DNA of 64,000 bases from Notolepis coatsorum (taxonomy: Eukaryota > Chordata > Actinopteri > Aulopiformes > Paralepididae), in assembly GCA_963971535.1 (NCBI GenBank), contig OZ020592.1, positions 129,997,663 through 130,061,662 of the forward strand. The letters are read 5' to 3'. Both the position numbers and the translations under genes were made by a program. Below are positions 21,938 to 34,140 of this stretch, piece after piece. Within the stretch, counting starts at the first letter, position 1. Every line of letters begins with the position of its first letter. The notes below the pieces were generated by a model, which was given only the letters and a program-made list of their open reading frames with translations, was not told where the DNA came from and searched no databases.

Positions 21938-22254
21938 GAAAGGTAACTATTCTCTTGTCTAAAGGCACAGAAAAAGAAGTAAGTACACTGTATACCTGCA
22001 TTACCTACCCTCAGTCAATACCACTGTTGCATGACAGCCTTTAAAATGAGAGGTTACAGAAGAGGAGAGCTGTTGTTTTCTTAGCAGATACTGCCACCTA
22101 GTGGACAACAGGAAGAGAGGTGATACTTTGTTCAGATTTATAAAAAAAAAAACATACATTCCCACATAATCTGATGTCTCCCCTAGGGGGAAAAACAAGT
22201 ACTATATTCTATTATGTCATAATTTGATAATGTCAATGTTGATAAAGCAAGACA
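21938..22254. other. Unassigned sequence
   Basis: No gene or repeat recognised. Confidence 0.5.
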
Positions 22255-22500
22255 CTTATTAGACTCATCTGCACCTTTGTTTACACCGTGGTTTATTTTT
22301 CTCAAATATTCAGAGTTAACTATATTGTTTACACTGTTTAATTTTCTCATATTTTATATTCAGATCTAATTTTATTTCCTATATTTACGTGTTTCTCTAC
22401 TATTACCCTGCCATACCTGTACCTCCCCTCCCCCATGCTGCTATGACACCCGCATTACTGCTAGTAAAAGTCCTCTTTTCACAAAGGAATATCTTATCTT
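22255..22500 (+). mobile_element. LINE family C 3' tail, third copy
   Basis: Shares TTCAGAGTTAACTATATTG, CTGTACCTCCCCTCCCCCAT and a TATCTTATCTTATT end with the tails at 15.6-20 kb and 30.4 kb. Confidence 0.72.
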
Positions 22501-22502
22501 AT

Positions 22503-22722
22503 TAATAATCACATTTCCAAGCATTTTGTGTGAATCTATTTCCTCTGAAATAGCACTGTCAGAGTAGCCTGCCTGTTTGACGTATCTTACTGGTAGTTGA
22601 CCTATCTCAAACCCCACCCTCTTTTAAGCAACAGTTGTGATTGGAGGATCAAGAAAAGAGGGCGTGCTTGAGCTGTATTTCAGAGGAAAGATTCACAAAA
22701 TGCTTGGAAATGTGATTATTAT
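22503..22722. mobile_element. Palindromic MITE with ~50-bp inverted ends
   Basis: The left arm (TAATAATCACATTTCCAAGC, 22503 on) is the inverse of the right arm ending GCTTGGAAATGTGATTATTA at 22722; about 48 of 52 positions agree. The ~110-bp centre is non-coding. The target duplication is unclear, possibly TA or TTA. Confidence 0.88.
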
Positions 22723-23048
22723 TAAGTATTATTAATATTAATTAATATCCATTATATTTGAAGAGTGATTTTGAGATTCGGCCACAGCGTGTTAACCATC
22801 ACCATGGTGACTTAAAGGGGAATACCAACCAAATTAAGAATTTTAATATTTTTTTATTTCCACGACCCAGTATTTCACAATCAATATTTGTGAACATGAG
22901 CTACTCTCTCATGAAGCCAGAAACCTTAAATGTGTGATGTCATCAGGTATAAAGTCTGGGGCTGCTCCATAGGCAATGAATGAGAGACTGACTTTGTGGA
23001 CCCACAGAATATTTGTTTGAGTTTATATACCCAAATTAGCTTTATTCT

Positions 23049-25226
23049 TTTTTTTATATTTTATTTTTTTATTATTTTTTAAACAGACATATAAACAAAC
23101 ATGACAACACACGATAAGATATACAAGCATTAATTCATATCCAATGAAATTACCATTTAGTTAAATGTCTTATACAGGATATACCCCTAATACCTGTTAT
23201 CTAAAAACCTACATATATATGCTCCAGCTCGAACCCCCCCCTCCCGGACCCCCCATTGGATAATCCAACCATTATAACTTGTTCCTAACCAGACACTACC
23301 ATTATATGCTAGCTTTTATTCTCTCCACCACTTCTAACCACAATGTCATTTTGGATTCATTGAGACCCAAAATTCTTGCTGTAGATATTTCTTGATAAAT
23401 CACATCGAGATATGTAAGAGTCCAGACCTTCCGGCACATTTTTTCCGGTTGAAACCATCGTGATGCTATCAGCTTTTTAGCCACTGTGATACCGGATAAA
23501 ACCAATCTCTTTAGCTGTGGAGGTACTACCGTACTGCATGCTCAAAGACATCATTAAGCAGTAATACAGAGGGGTGTACAGGTATATCCAGAGTTAAGAG
23601 ATTTGCTAATTGCTGGGTCACTTCTTTCCAAAATATCTTAACTGATGGGCAGTCCCAGTACATGTGCATAAATGTCCCTTCGTCCCCATTTGTACATAGG
23701 GAGCATTTGGAGTCTTGTTTAAGACCCATTTTGTTCAGTCTTATAGGAGGTAAGTATGTCCTGTGAATATAGTTAAGATTGATTTGTTGATGGTCCGGGT
23801 TCCTTGATGCAAGTCGTACATTTGCCCAGGCCTCTTGCCAGTCAAAGTCTGTCTCCAGGTCTGGTATATCCCTCCTCCAGACTGAGTCTAGATGGAGGGT
23901 TTCATACGAGGCCGTTAGTAATTGATGATAAAGATCTGATACAAAACCTCTCGATGTCTCTCTTTCATAGAAAAATGTGTGGTATCTGTGGTGTACAATT
24001 GGTATCTTTAATGGAACACCGTGAGCCTTCAAACATGCCAATAACTGTGCGTAAAAATAATATGTGGACTTGGTGAGATAAACATTTTTGCGTATTTCAT
24101 TGAAACTACAAAAACCCTGTTTGTTGAAAACGTCTCCTAATGAGTGTATGTCTTGCTTTTCCCATCTAGGGAATCTTATAGGTTGTTTTCCAATCAAGAG
24201 TGCATTGTTATTGAATAAGGGAGTATGATTATGCCATTTATGTGGGGTAGAATATTTTTTTTGTGTTTCGCGCCATATCCGGATCGCATGAGTGATTATG
24301 GGGCCAAATTTCCGTTCGCATTGCTTAATTGGTAATTTGGTGTATACTATGCCCTTCAGCCTATGTGGAGCTACTATATTTTCTTCTAAGTTTCTCCAGG
24401 ATACTAATGCTTGGGGATCAAACCATGTTGTTAGTGGTCTTAAAGTGTATGCCTTAAAGTAGTGGTAGAAATCTGGAAATGCCATACCTCCGTCTGCTTT
24501 GTTTCTCTGTGCGGTGGATCTTTTTATACGTGGTGGTTTGTTATTCCAAATAAATTTGTATGTGGAGGAGTGTAATTCTTTCCAGTAACCCTTTGGAGGG
24601 GGTAACGGTAGCATTGAGCTGAAGAAGTTGATTCTAGGTAGGACGTCCATCTTAACTATTGATATCCGTGCATGTACTGAGTTTTTAAGTTTTGACCACC
24701 TGACAAGGTCGTATTTGATTTTGTTTTGGATTTTTATGTAATTGTGCTTCACCGTTTGGCTTATGGTAGGGAATATTTCAACTCCCAAACATCTAAAGTG
24801 TTTTACCATCTGTATCTCTTTTGGGAGGGTTATATTTCTTTTTGCAGGGGCGTTAAGTGGGAGGAAATTTATCCTAAATCCCGATAGATCTCCAAAGTCC
24901 TCAATCAGCTTGAGAAGATGAGGCAATGCGGTGTTGGGGTTTTGCATGAACAGTATTACGTCGTCCGCATATAAACTAATTTTGTGTTGTGTGCCCTTGA
25001 TTATGATTGGTTCTATGTATTGGGATTGTCTTATATATTGTGCTAAAGGCTCTAATGATAGATCGAATAGTCCGGGACTAAGAGGACAACCCTGTCTGGC
25101 TGAGCGTGATACCGGAAAGATTTTGGAGATGATTGTACCTGTTGTAATCATGGCCGATGGGTCTTTGTATAATACTTTAATCATATCAATGAATCCTTTT
25201 CCTAACCCCATCCTTTCTAATACTCT
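23049..25226 (-). mobile_element. L1/Tx1-type LINE, 5'-truncated, young
   Basis: Minus orientation, flanked by the exact 15-bp target duplication AATTAGCTTTATTCT (23034-23048 and 25227-25241). Its A-rich 3' end (a T run on the + strand) directly follows the left copy. This is the standard L1 target-primed product, truncated at its 5' end. Confidence 0.95.
23526..25211 (-). CDS. L1/Tx1 LINE ORF2, C-terminal 561 codons
   Basis: An open frame with part of the reverse transcriptase (RQGCPLSPGLFDLSLEPLAQ, motif B; HKISLYADDVILFM, catalytic motif C; FGDLSGFRINF), the long L1 C-terminal region and a terminal cysteine-histidine motif (CSLCTNGDEGTFMHMYWDC). Endonuclease and the N-terminal reverse transcriptase are missing through 5' truncation, so the first Met is internal (the frame reads upstream to the target duplication). 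No stops within 561 codons fits a recent insertion. It cannot move by itself. Confidence 0.93.
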   Translation of the reverse strand: MGLGKGFIDMIKVLYKDPSAMITTGTIISKIFPVSRSARQGCPLSPGLFDLSLEPLAQYIRQSQYIEPIIIKGTQHKISLYADDVILFMQNPNTALPHLLKLIEDFGDLSGFRINFLPLNAPAKRNITLPKEIQMVKHFRCLGVEIFPTISQTVKHNYIKIQNKIKYDLVRWSKLKNSVHARISIVKMDVLPRINFFSSMLPLPPPKGYWKELHSSTYKFIWNNKPPRIKRSTAQRNKADGGMAFPDFYHYFKAYTLRPLTTWFDPQALVSWRNLEENIVAPHRLKGIVYTKLPIKQCERKFGPIITHAIRIWRETQKKYSTPHKWHNHTPLFNNNALLIGKQPIRFPRWEKQDIHSLGDVFNKQGFCSFNEIRKNVYLTKSTYYFYAQLLACLKAHGVPLKIPIVHHRYHTFFYERETSRGFVSDLYHQLLTASYETLHLDSVWRRDIPDLETDFDWQEAWANVRLASRNPDHQQINLNYIHRTYLPPIRLNKMGLKQDSKCSLCTNGDEGTFMHMYWDCPSVKIFWKEVTQQLANLLTLDIPVHPSVLLLNDVFEHAVR

Positions 25227-25317
25227 AATTAGCTTTATTCTATAGTAGTGTTCTCAGTTCTGAATCAGAGAAGGTATCCATATACTCAGAACAGTCCCCT
25301 GGCTACTCTCACCTTTA

Positions 25318-26078
25318 TAAATGGCAAATGGTGGGGCGGCTGGGTGGCGCAGCGGACAAGGCGCTCGTCACCAACGCAAGAGGCACTGGTATCGAATCCA
25401 GCTGTCAGCGTTGCTTCCGGCTTGGCCGGCCGTCATACTGGCTCGATTGGCAGAGTCAGTGGGAGGGAAGCTGGTGGGTGGGTCCTGGTCGTTGTGGACA
25501 GCGACTCCTACAGTTCGATCGGGGCGCCTGCACAGCAAGGGAAGGATCTAGGAGAGGTAGTGTGATCCTTCCACACGTTGTTACACTCTCCCAGTGAGAG
25601 TCGGCCCTGCCAGGTGAAAAGAAGCGGTGGGCTGGGTACACATGTGTCGGAGGAAGCATGTGACAGTCTCCGCCCTCCCAGACCGACGGTAGGGGGTAGA
25701 GTGCGCAACGACCAGGAAGGGGATTGGGAATTGGCATAACGACTTCACTAAACATTGGGAGGGGAGAAAAACGGAAAAAGAAGGGGGGAAAAAATAATAA
25801 TAAAAAAGAAAATTAAATGCCAAATGGCTGCATTTATATAGCGTTTTTTATCCAAAGCACGTTACAATTTGTTCCTCACATTTTTACCCATTCACTCACA
25901 CATTCACTCACAAAATGCAGAGGCAACCACGCAAGGTGCCAACCTGCACATCGGGAGAAATTAGGGGTTAAGTGGCTTGCTCAAGGACACGTCAACACGC
26001 TGCCCGGGAGGAGTGGGAATCGAACCGGGAACCTCCGGATTACCAGACGACTGCTCTAACTCCTGAGCTACTGTCGCC
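25318..26078 (-). mobile_element. tRNA-derived SINE (second family), copy 2, split by another SINE
   Basis: The head at 26078 (GTAGCTCAGGAGTTAGAGCA) and B-box-like GGTTCGATTCCCACTC near 26030 are in minus orientation. The tail, near 25815-25830, shows AAATGCCAAATGG, repeated as AAATGGCAAATGG at 25320, because another SINE inserted in the tail. Confidence 0.78.
25333..25814 (+). mobile_element. tRNA-derived SINE (first family), copy 1
   Basis: Begins GGCGGCTGGGTGGCGCAGCGG (A-box-like), then GGTATCGAATCCAGC (B-box-like), a body with GGCTTGGCCGGCCGTCATAC, and an A-rich tail (AGAAAAACGGAAAAAGAAGG). Sister copies lie at 43320, 44026 and 58843. Flanking AAATG.CAAATGG is its target duplication. Confidence 0.88.
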
Positions 26079-26114
26079 CCTTTATGTTTCCCAATTAATT
26101 GTCTATGGAGCAGC

Positions 26115-26115
<1 letters not shown>

Positions 26116-26162
<47 letters not shown>

Positions 26163-26163
26163 G

Positions 26164-26234
<71 letters not shown>

Positions 26235-26235
26235 C
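26116..26235. repeat. (ATTG)n microsatellite, tail of LINE A
   Basis: About 30 tetranucleotide units at the 3' end of the minus-strand LINE A copy, i.e. its expanded terminal repeat. Confidence 0.95.
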
Positions 26236-27526
26236 ATTTTATTCAATACATACAATTGTTAAGGGGATGCAGACCAGAGAAAGACTTTCGTCTTGTTTAC
26301 ATCAGGGTCCCCCATTTTCAATTCATAATGAAATTCTGACATACAGATATATATCATGACATTTATGACATACACGACATACAAATATACAGTTAACAGA
26401 GATCCTAAAAGAAAATATATACATTTGAGGGGAAAGAAACTGTACATTAGGAGGGGGTTGGGCGGGTGGGTGGGGGGGGTTTGGACATTTACCAGGGCCA
26501 GTTTCGAATTGCAGCCTCCCGTAGGTGCTCTTTGAGAGCGGTTTTGAAGGCGGGTAGGGATTCACATAATTTTACGGCTGTGGGTAGGGCGTTCCACATT
26601 TTTGTGGCATAATTGCGAAACGTGTTTAGTCCCTTGTTTGAGCCGAATCTGGGTTGAACATGATTTGTGGAACTCCCTCTGGTGTTGTGGTCGTGGAATT
26701 CACTGACCTTTGGGAAGTATTTCGACATGTACATGGGTATCTTAGTGGTGTAGTGTATCTTATAGACCAGGCCCATTGCAAGCTGCTGTACTCTGTCGTC
26801 TACTCTAAGCCATCCTAGGTTGTCAAAATGGGCAGGGGTGAGGTGGGTTTTAGGAGTAAGGTCAAGCAGTAGTCTGACCAGTTTGTTTTGTGATGTTTGT
26901 AATTGAGTTTTTAGCGCCTTTGAGGTGCTTTGGTACCATGAGGTGCAAGCATAGTCGTAGTACCCTTGAATGAGTGCTCATGTTAGAGTCTTCAGGGTAT
27001 TCTTGCTTACCAGATAGGAGATCCGGTACAAGAATCTTGTTCGTTGGTTGACTTTTTTTTATTACATTGGTTGCCATTTTGTCACAGGAAAGATTTTTCT
27101 CTAGGATGTAATTTCATCTTTCCTTGTGACAATATTGTCACCCACTGTATCAGAGAAGCCGTTGGCCTTGCTGAGTTTGTTATTTGATCCAAAGAAAATG
27201 GATTCCGTTTTACCCAGGTGTAATTATAGTTTGTTATCAGCAAGCCAGGTGCAGATTCTGCCACGTTCAGAGCTGAGGGCTTTTTCAACCTGCAACTTGT
27301 CCCTGTCAGAGACCAGCAGGGCTGAGTCGTCCGCGAACAGGAACAAGTTGCAGTCACAAGCTGATGACATGTAATTTGCATAAATTAGGAACAGTAACGG
27401 TCCTAGTATGCTTCCTTGTGGAACACCGCAGCTCACTGGGAGGGGGGGGGGGGGTGGGTAGTGTACCATTTACCTCCACCATCTGTTCTCTCCCCTCCAG
27501 GTAGGATTGCATCCAGCTCACTGATG
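26236..27526 (-). mobile_element. LINE family A, 3' half (older host of a DIRS insertion)
   Basis: Minus orientation. Reverse transcriptase motifs CGVPQGSILGPLLFLIY near 27420 and LFLFADDSALLVSDRDK near 27320 are followed by a C-terminal part ending AAIRNWPW near 26490 and a 3' UTR. Several frame breaks. Coding stops at 27526, where the DIRS element starts, and its upstream part is found at 35556-35648. Confidence 0.87.
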
Positions 27527-27720
27527 AACGAAAGGTTATCCTATAACCTAGTTATATGAATACTGGCTGAGCGTCTCGCTCTCGCCATTATGAGATAACT
27601 CTTATCTCCTAGCACTTGTGCTCACGAAACAAACGAATGCACTCACATGCACGTGACCAGGCCACGCCCCTGCGTCCTACTATATGACGCCGGACATGGT
27701 CACACTCCACCTTCCTCAGA
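27527..27720. repeat. DIRS left inverted terminal repeat
   Basis: Contains GAGCGTCTCGCTCTCGCCAT and CACGCCCCTGCGTCCTACTA; its inverse recurs at the right end (34020-34140 and 35497-35555). Confidence 0.9.
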
Positions 27721-27762
27721 ACGATTTCCATACGCGGAAAAAATCATCCAAGGGACCTCAGG

Positions 27763-27873
27763 GCGCTAAGAGCGAGACGCTCAGCCAGTATTCATATAAC
27801 TAGGTTATAGGATAACCTTTCGTTATATTATCATACTGGCAATCGCGTCTCGCTCTTGCCATTATGAGATATG
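27763..27873. repeat. DIRS internal complementary region
   Basis: Its left part (27770-27821) is the inverse of the outer edge of the left terminal repeat (27530-27582). Its right part from GTT at 27822 is the inverse of the outer right terminus (35508-35555). The two termini thus meet at one GTT, the arrangement DIRS elements use to rebuild their ends through a circular form. Confidence 0.9.
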
Positions 27874-27972
27874 GGGCAGAGCAGACGCGTGGCCCGACAA
27901 GTGTACCCCCTGAGGGCCCGTAAGCCCCAGCCAGGGAGGAGGGGAGTCCCGTCCACCCGCCTGTCCTAATGA

Positions 27973-27976
<4 letters not shown>

Positions 27977-28001
<25 letters not shown>
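27977..28001. repeat. Long poly-G run
   Basis: About 25 G residues, likely unstable and able to form G-quadruplexes. Similar runs occur near 34464-34520 (G), 44741-44763 (C) and 55091-55113 (C). Confidence 0.95.
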
Positions 28002-28003
<2 letters not shown>

Positions 28004-30099
28004 ACTCCACCAAAGTGCGAAAAAGGGGGAACCAGGCACCCCTGAAAACACACAGCACAGGCGGGACCACGTGTGACACAGCACCCCGTGGCAAACACCC
28101 ACACACCCCTGCTAGCCCACCAATGGTGGGATGCAGGAGAGGTCCCAGACCTCAGAACCGCCTGGGAGACAGAACCCCCAGTCATGTCCACGAGGTAAAA
28201 CTTAACGAAGGGACCCGGGGAGGACCAGGAGGCCGCAGCACAGATGTCCTCCACCGAGGCCCCCCCTAACAGGGCAGCAGCCCGAGGGGGGACCTGTCCA
28301 GCCAACGTGTAGCAAAGGGCAACGCCCTCGCACAATCAATGTGACAGGTGCTGCTTGGACAGCGCCTCACCCGCGCGAGGGCCACCGTAACAAACAAACA
28401 GTTGAACGGAAGCCCTGAGATCCCGAGTCCGACTGAGGTAAACCCCCAGTGCACGGACAGGATACGACAAGTGAAGGCCCGCCTCCAACTCCCTAGCGTG
28501 AGGAGGCGGACGAATGCCTGAACCACAATATCCCTGGAGCGAAAAGAGCTCTGGATATTCTTTGGCACGAAGACTGGATTAGGCCTCAGAGTCGCACCAC
28601 TATCGGCCGAATAGATAGGCACTCAGGCCACACCGAGAGAGCACACAGCTCACCCACGCGCTTAGCGGAGGTGATGGCCAAAAAGAACGCGGTCTTAAAG
28701 ACAGCTGATCCAATGGCGCCTGCTCAAGAGGCTCAAACAGGGCCTCCGACAACCGGCCCAGGACCAGTTGGAGGTCCCACTCGGAGACAGAGAACGTTCC
28801 ACAGGCTTGAGACGCCGAGCGCCAAGCAGGAATGTCTCACGAGAGGGTGGCTGAACAATGTTCTGCCCCCACACTCTACCATACGCCACTTCTCAGTGTA
28901 AGCCGCGGTAGTGGATGGAGCGCGCGCGTTCCGGATAGCGTTAACCACAGAAGAATCAAGATGCATCCCCACCAGATTGACACTTTCAGCAGCCAAGCCT
29001 AGAGGCTGCCTCAGAACAGGAGGCAGAACAGAGTTCCGCGTGCCTGAGAGAGGGCCCGCGGTGACCACGGAACAGGCCATGGCGGGGCCACCAAGAGCTG
29101 AATCAGGGCCGGGGACCACACAGCTGAGCCCCGGCCCGGCGCGACCAGAATCAAGTCCCGCGCTCCCGACGTACCTGCCCCAACAGCTGAGCTATCAGGT
29201 GTATGGGGGGGAATACGTACAGAATCCCGGGCGGCCACGGAATCGGTCCCAGACCTGTCCGACTATGTCTGGACGTAGTCCCCACTCATCTGGGTGAGGA
29301 CCGCCCCGCGACATCACATCTGCACCCACATTCTCCCTGCTTGGGATGTGGAAAACCCTCAGGCTGCGCAGATGGAAAAACGCCCATAGCCAGAGCCCGA
29401 CCGCCGCCCGGTGCAGACGGGGAGAGTGCACTCCTCCCTGTCTGAGAATATACGACGCTGACGTCGTGTTGTCCGTCCTGATCAAAACATGCTTGCCCAC
29501 CACAAGGTGGCCGAGCCGTTTGAGGACCAGAAGGACTGCCTTAAATTCCAACATATTGAATGTAGCGCAGACCGGGCAGCATGGTCTTGCCAGCTGCCCC
29601 CTACTGCGTTGGCCCGACACGCCCCCCCCCCCCATCCCATGAGGGAGGCGTCGGTGAAGACCGTGACGTGTGACAGCCTGCTGCCCACGGGGACCCCGCT
29701 GGTGAGGGCACCAGGCCCTCCCCAGAGGACGAGGTACCCCAGTACTGACATGGGAACCTTCAGCCGCTTCCACTTGTCTCTCACCGGGTCCATTTCCATA
29801 CTGGAAAAAACCACCTCTGCATCCTCCTCATGAAGAGGAGGCCAAGAGGGACCACAGCAGCAGGCGCATCACGGACAGCGCCGTAACCGTCCTAGGACGG
29901 AACCTCCTGAGCGCGCCGAGAACCACCCACTCGCCGCCGCTCTGAGAGGGATGCCCATATAGACCTTGAGCTTAGAATAAGCCCAAGTACTCCACCCGTT
30001 GACTGGGAAGAGGAGCACTCCACTTCCAGTCTACAGCAAAACCCAGGCTGGTGAGGAATTCCACCACCTGCCTGGCTAGCTCCGTGGTGGGAGTCGAGC

Positions 30100-30652
30100 T
30101 ACCTAGACTAGAGGTGATGGCAGAGAGGTGGATGAGAAGGAAGCTGGCTGCCATCCTGGAGAACCCCTACCACCCTCTCTACGACGAGCTAGTCAAGATG
30201 AGAAGCACGTTCAGCCACAGACTCAAACCCCCCCGACACTCAACTAACCGCCTCGGACAGTCCTTCATACCAGCGGCCATCAGGCTCCACAACAGTGGGC
30301 AGCGACTGCTGCCAGACATTGACCTAGAACTAATAGGAACCCAAGGAGGACAATAACACTACCTTAAGCATACTGCACCTTATGTGGATACTGTGATACT
30401 GTGAATAATGTATATTTCAGTTAGTTAGATAGTAAATTATAACACTACCTTATGCATACTGCACCTTATGTGACACTGTGAATACTGTGAATATATTTCA
30501 GTTAGTTAGATAGTAAATTATATTGACCTATTTGTTTACACTGCTTGTGTTGTTTTTACTACCTGTACCCCCCCCCCCTTCCCCCATGCTGCTATGATGC
30601 CTTAATTTCCCCAAGGGGATCAATCAAGGAATATCTTATCTTATCTTATGAG
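30100..30652 (+). mobile_element. LINE family C 3' end inserted in DIRS
   Basis: Plus orientation within the minus-strand DIRS. It encodes the C-terminal ENPYHPLYDELVKMRSTFSH and a stop near 30356, then a 3' UTR with a 100-bp partial duplication (ACTACCTTAAGCATACTGCA / ACTACCTTATGCATACTGCA), CCCCAAGGGGATCAATCAAG and a (TTATC)n tail. DIRS reverse transcriptase sequence lies on both sides. Confidence 0.85.
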
Positions 30653-32578
30653 ACCTGGCGACCTTCCCTGACCGGCCGAGGACCAGAACGTGGTCCAGGG
30701 TAGAATAACATTTGTAACCCCCGACAACGCAGAGGCCCCAGCGCGGTCTCCACGCACTTGGTGAAGATGCGGGGAGCCAGATAGTAGCCGAACCCTTCCA
30801 TGGGACAGGTCCAGTATGGGTCTGACACCCCCCCCCCCAATTTCTCGGGCACCAGAGAATACCGGGAGGAAACGCCGCTCACCGCGTCTTCTCATGGGAC
30901 CACGACAACAGCCTGCTTCACCAACAGAGATTGGATCTCGTCGGCCAGAGCTGTCACTGCTGCGGACCCTGACAAAAAAAGGGTCTGTACCAAACTCAAA
31001 AACAGAGGGTGGGGTTGTGCAAAACTGCAACACAAGCCCCCGCCTCAACGTTCTCCCCATCCACCTCGACATATGGCACTGCTGTAGCCATACGTGATGA
31101 TAATCCCAAAGCGCACCCGCCACCAACTGGCGCTGGTCCGCCAGGAACTGTAGATAGGAGGCCTGGTCCCACCCGCTGTGCGTTGCCAACCCTGGACTCG
31201 CCAACCGCGCGAGCAGGGCGTCTCGCAGAGCCGGGATATCGCACCCTGACACTACCAACGAGGCAATCGCACCCAAGGGGGGACCCTGACAGAAAGGGCC
31301 GGTCTGATATGGGGAGAGCGGCCATCACACTTGGTGACATAAGCTCCCCCACTGAACATCTTCCCGGCATGGACTGCTGAGGATAGCCTGCTCTGCAGCT
31401 GGACATGCAAGGCGTGTGGTCCCCACACTGCCCGATAGGGTGGGTTCCTACACACCGTAGCCCTGCAGTGATATTACTACCACCCAAACCACGCGTGCCT
31501 GACTGACCACTGCCGGTCTTCCGGTCGGGGGAGGCACTAACGTGATACCCGGCCTGGCGAGGGCGGGGCTGGGGGAACTCACGCTGCGACCTCCTGGACC
31601 TCGAGTTCCCCCGCTGACAACCTTTTCCGTCGACAGACACAACACCAGGCTCACCAAACACAGACGCAGAACGTGTGGCGTGGGAGCCGCTTGACAGCAC
31701 AGCATTCTCACAGGCAGACCCAGGCCTAGCTAGCAACTGGGTGTCAGCCCCTGTCCCCATGAGAAGCGAAACGTGGGGCCGCTTGCGCTTCACTGAAGAC
31801 ACGCGGCCCGCAGCCAAAGGGAACAAATCAGAGCCCATATCCAGCTGGTGTTGGGGGGGAGTGACCGGAGAGCGTGCTAGACACAGCTAGACGGCAACGT
31901 TTTTTTTAGGGCGTGCTCATCTAATGTAGCCAATCCCTCGGCCGCCAAGGCTGTCGGCCTTGTGATCACCTGTTGTCTTTGTGCCCAGGGTACCTCAGGC
32001 GGGGGAAACATGGCCGCTGGTCGGGGACCTCGCCGCAGCTGCTGGCGAGGCCGCGCCCTCACCTCTGGCTGCGCGGTGTGAGGCGGTGTGGGGCCTAGGT
32101 CAAATACCGCCTGCACTCCTGCGGAAAGACCAAAAAGTCCCTCTGCGGGGAGGGGAGCCCTGAGGAGGGGAAGCCTTCTCTCCTCCTCAAGGGGAGACTG
32201 CTCCAACCAAAGATGTCTGTGAACAAGCGTTGACAGCATCCGAGCCTTCCCTGCGGTTATAGCTTGCGGCTAGGTCAAAATCTGAATAACCTCAAAACCT
32301 TGCGCGATGTTTTGACGTCGGTTGGCCCTAAGGCCCCACCACCCGACACCATTTTTGACAGAAAAAACAGCAAAGTGAACAATCTTGCCAGTCGCTGCTA
32401 ATTCTATACCGCGGCGGTATAGGCTTATCAGCCCACCAGTCACCTGCCGGGCCGACTCGCCTCATGGCGTCGGCCGGGCGGGACACCGTTCCACCATGTC
32501 AGAGGCAAAGGACTGATGCCACCTGCTTCACTAAGCAAGGAACACCAGTGGTGGCTGCACCCAAGGTCTACTACTAGT

Positions 32579-33238
32579 CAGTGCATGTGAGCGGCGCGGC
32601 GCGTGAGCGGCGCGGGGAGCGGAGCGGGCGGTTTTGATGTGAGCGACGGAGTGGGTTTTAAAATGGGTCTGCGCGACGTCCGGAGCGAGAGTTCTCCTCC
32701 GCTCCAATCCGCTCCGGGCCGCTCACAGTGGTTTAACACTGATGTAATATACATGTAGTACAATGCCAAAGCAACAGGTGGCGATGTACAAACATGAAGG
32801 CCATTTTCAACCAATGAGAAGGGTGAACCGTCACTCACATCCTGTTAGACAAAAGTATATGCCGCCATTGTTGTTGTCGTTAGCTTACATGCTAACGTGA
32901 ATGGCCGCGACCATAGCATTGTAGAGCTAGTGAATGGATAAACAACGTTATTTAACATTGCAGAATGGGTACAATTACAATACGGCTCAATACAAACAAT
33001 TGTTAAGGGGCCCAGGGGGTGTAGACTGTTGTAGTTTGAGCTAATTTACACCATGCTCCAAAAAAAATTTAAAATCTGCCGAGCAATGTGGAGCGGGGAG
33101 CGCTCGATTCAAGGTGAGCGGTGAGCGAGCGGAGAGCGACTTGGGGGCGGGGTCAACATGAGCGATTAGCGGAGCGGAACAAGCCGTCTAGAGCGAAGAG
33201 CGGATTTCACGCCCGCGCCGATCCGCTCACATGGCCTG
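32579..33238. mobile_element. Non-autonomous hAT (MITE), copy 2, in DIRS
   Basis: Same family as 8395-9134. Flanked by the exact 8-bp duplication CTACTAGT (32571-32578 and 33239-33246); ends CAGTGCATGTGAGCGG and CCGCTCACATGGCCTG. About 80 bp shorter than copy 1. It also carries the LINE-A-like segment (about 32936-33018), so the segment predates their spread. Confidence 0.94.
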
Positions 33239-33324
33239 CTACTAGTGAAGCACTGCCTCACTAGTAGGCATGCAGCAACCTCCACTGTGGTGTGCACCCA
33301 TGAAGGGATAATGAATAAATTAAC

Positions 33325-33443
33325 GAAAACTCTATTAACATATTGCAGAATGGGCTAGCCCATACACACAATTGTTATGGGGATGCAGACCAGAGAAAAA
33401 ACACCAGTCCCGTCCACACCAGGGACCCCCATTTTCAATTCAT
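33325..33443 (-). mobile_element. LINE family A 3' tail in DIRS
   Basis: Minus orientation tail containing ATTGCAGAATGGGCTAGCC, GGGGATGCAGACCAGAG and CCCCCATTTTCAATTCAT. It has diverged from the consensus. Confidence 0.75.
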
Positions 33444-34140
33444 AGATTTACAAAAAGCACACCTGCCCTGAGCCTCAGCCCATCCAACCATGTAAATCGT
33501 AAACAAGCCCCCGTTAAAACCCCCAACATTAGACACCGATTGACCGTCAGTTAAGAGGAGGGAAGACCTTTTAGTAAGACAGCCCTCAGCGGGGAACAAA
33601 GGAACGGCGTCCCAGCATTGTAGCATTAGCATTAGTCGCGCGCTCTAGGATAGTTGGAAAAACACCAAAAAAAGAGTCATGACGACCATGTTTTCCCAAA
33701 TATCCTGCCTCTCGCGCCAATACATCACTCGGTTGTCTCACGGGACAACGAGCAGTATTACTCATGCTAGTATCAATGCCTGATAGCGTAGGCCTTACCT
33801 GTGCACGACTTAGCTCGACTGCTAACCGTCGCGCGACGTTCCTCTGTCCGCTGTCACGAGACGAGGAAAACCCAGGACAGGCACGTTGCGCTGTTTAGGA
33901 TGTGCCGAGAAGATTCCAGGGGCTGGTGAACTTCTGGCAAATACCCAATATTGTGTAAATTCTCCCTGCGTTTCATAACAGCTAGTTCACGGAATGCACT
34001 GCTACTTCCGTGTTGAAAACAAAAAGAGGAAGGTGGAGTGTGACCATGTCCGGCGTCATATAGGAGGACGCAGGGGCGTGGCCTGGTCACGTGCATGTGA
34101 GTGCATTTGTTTGTTTTGTGAGCACATTAAGTGCTAGGAG

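Noticed and set aside
21686-26078. tRNA genes in the sequences with A- and B-box-like motifs
   Set aside because: They lack a complete cloverleaf and continue into SINE bodies and tails found in several copies.
28266-29814. Several overlapping proline- and glycine-rich frames on both strands
   Set aside because: They are shadow frames of GC-rich DIRS coding sequence.
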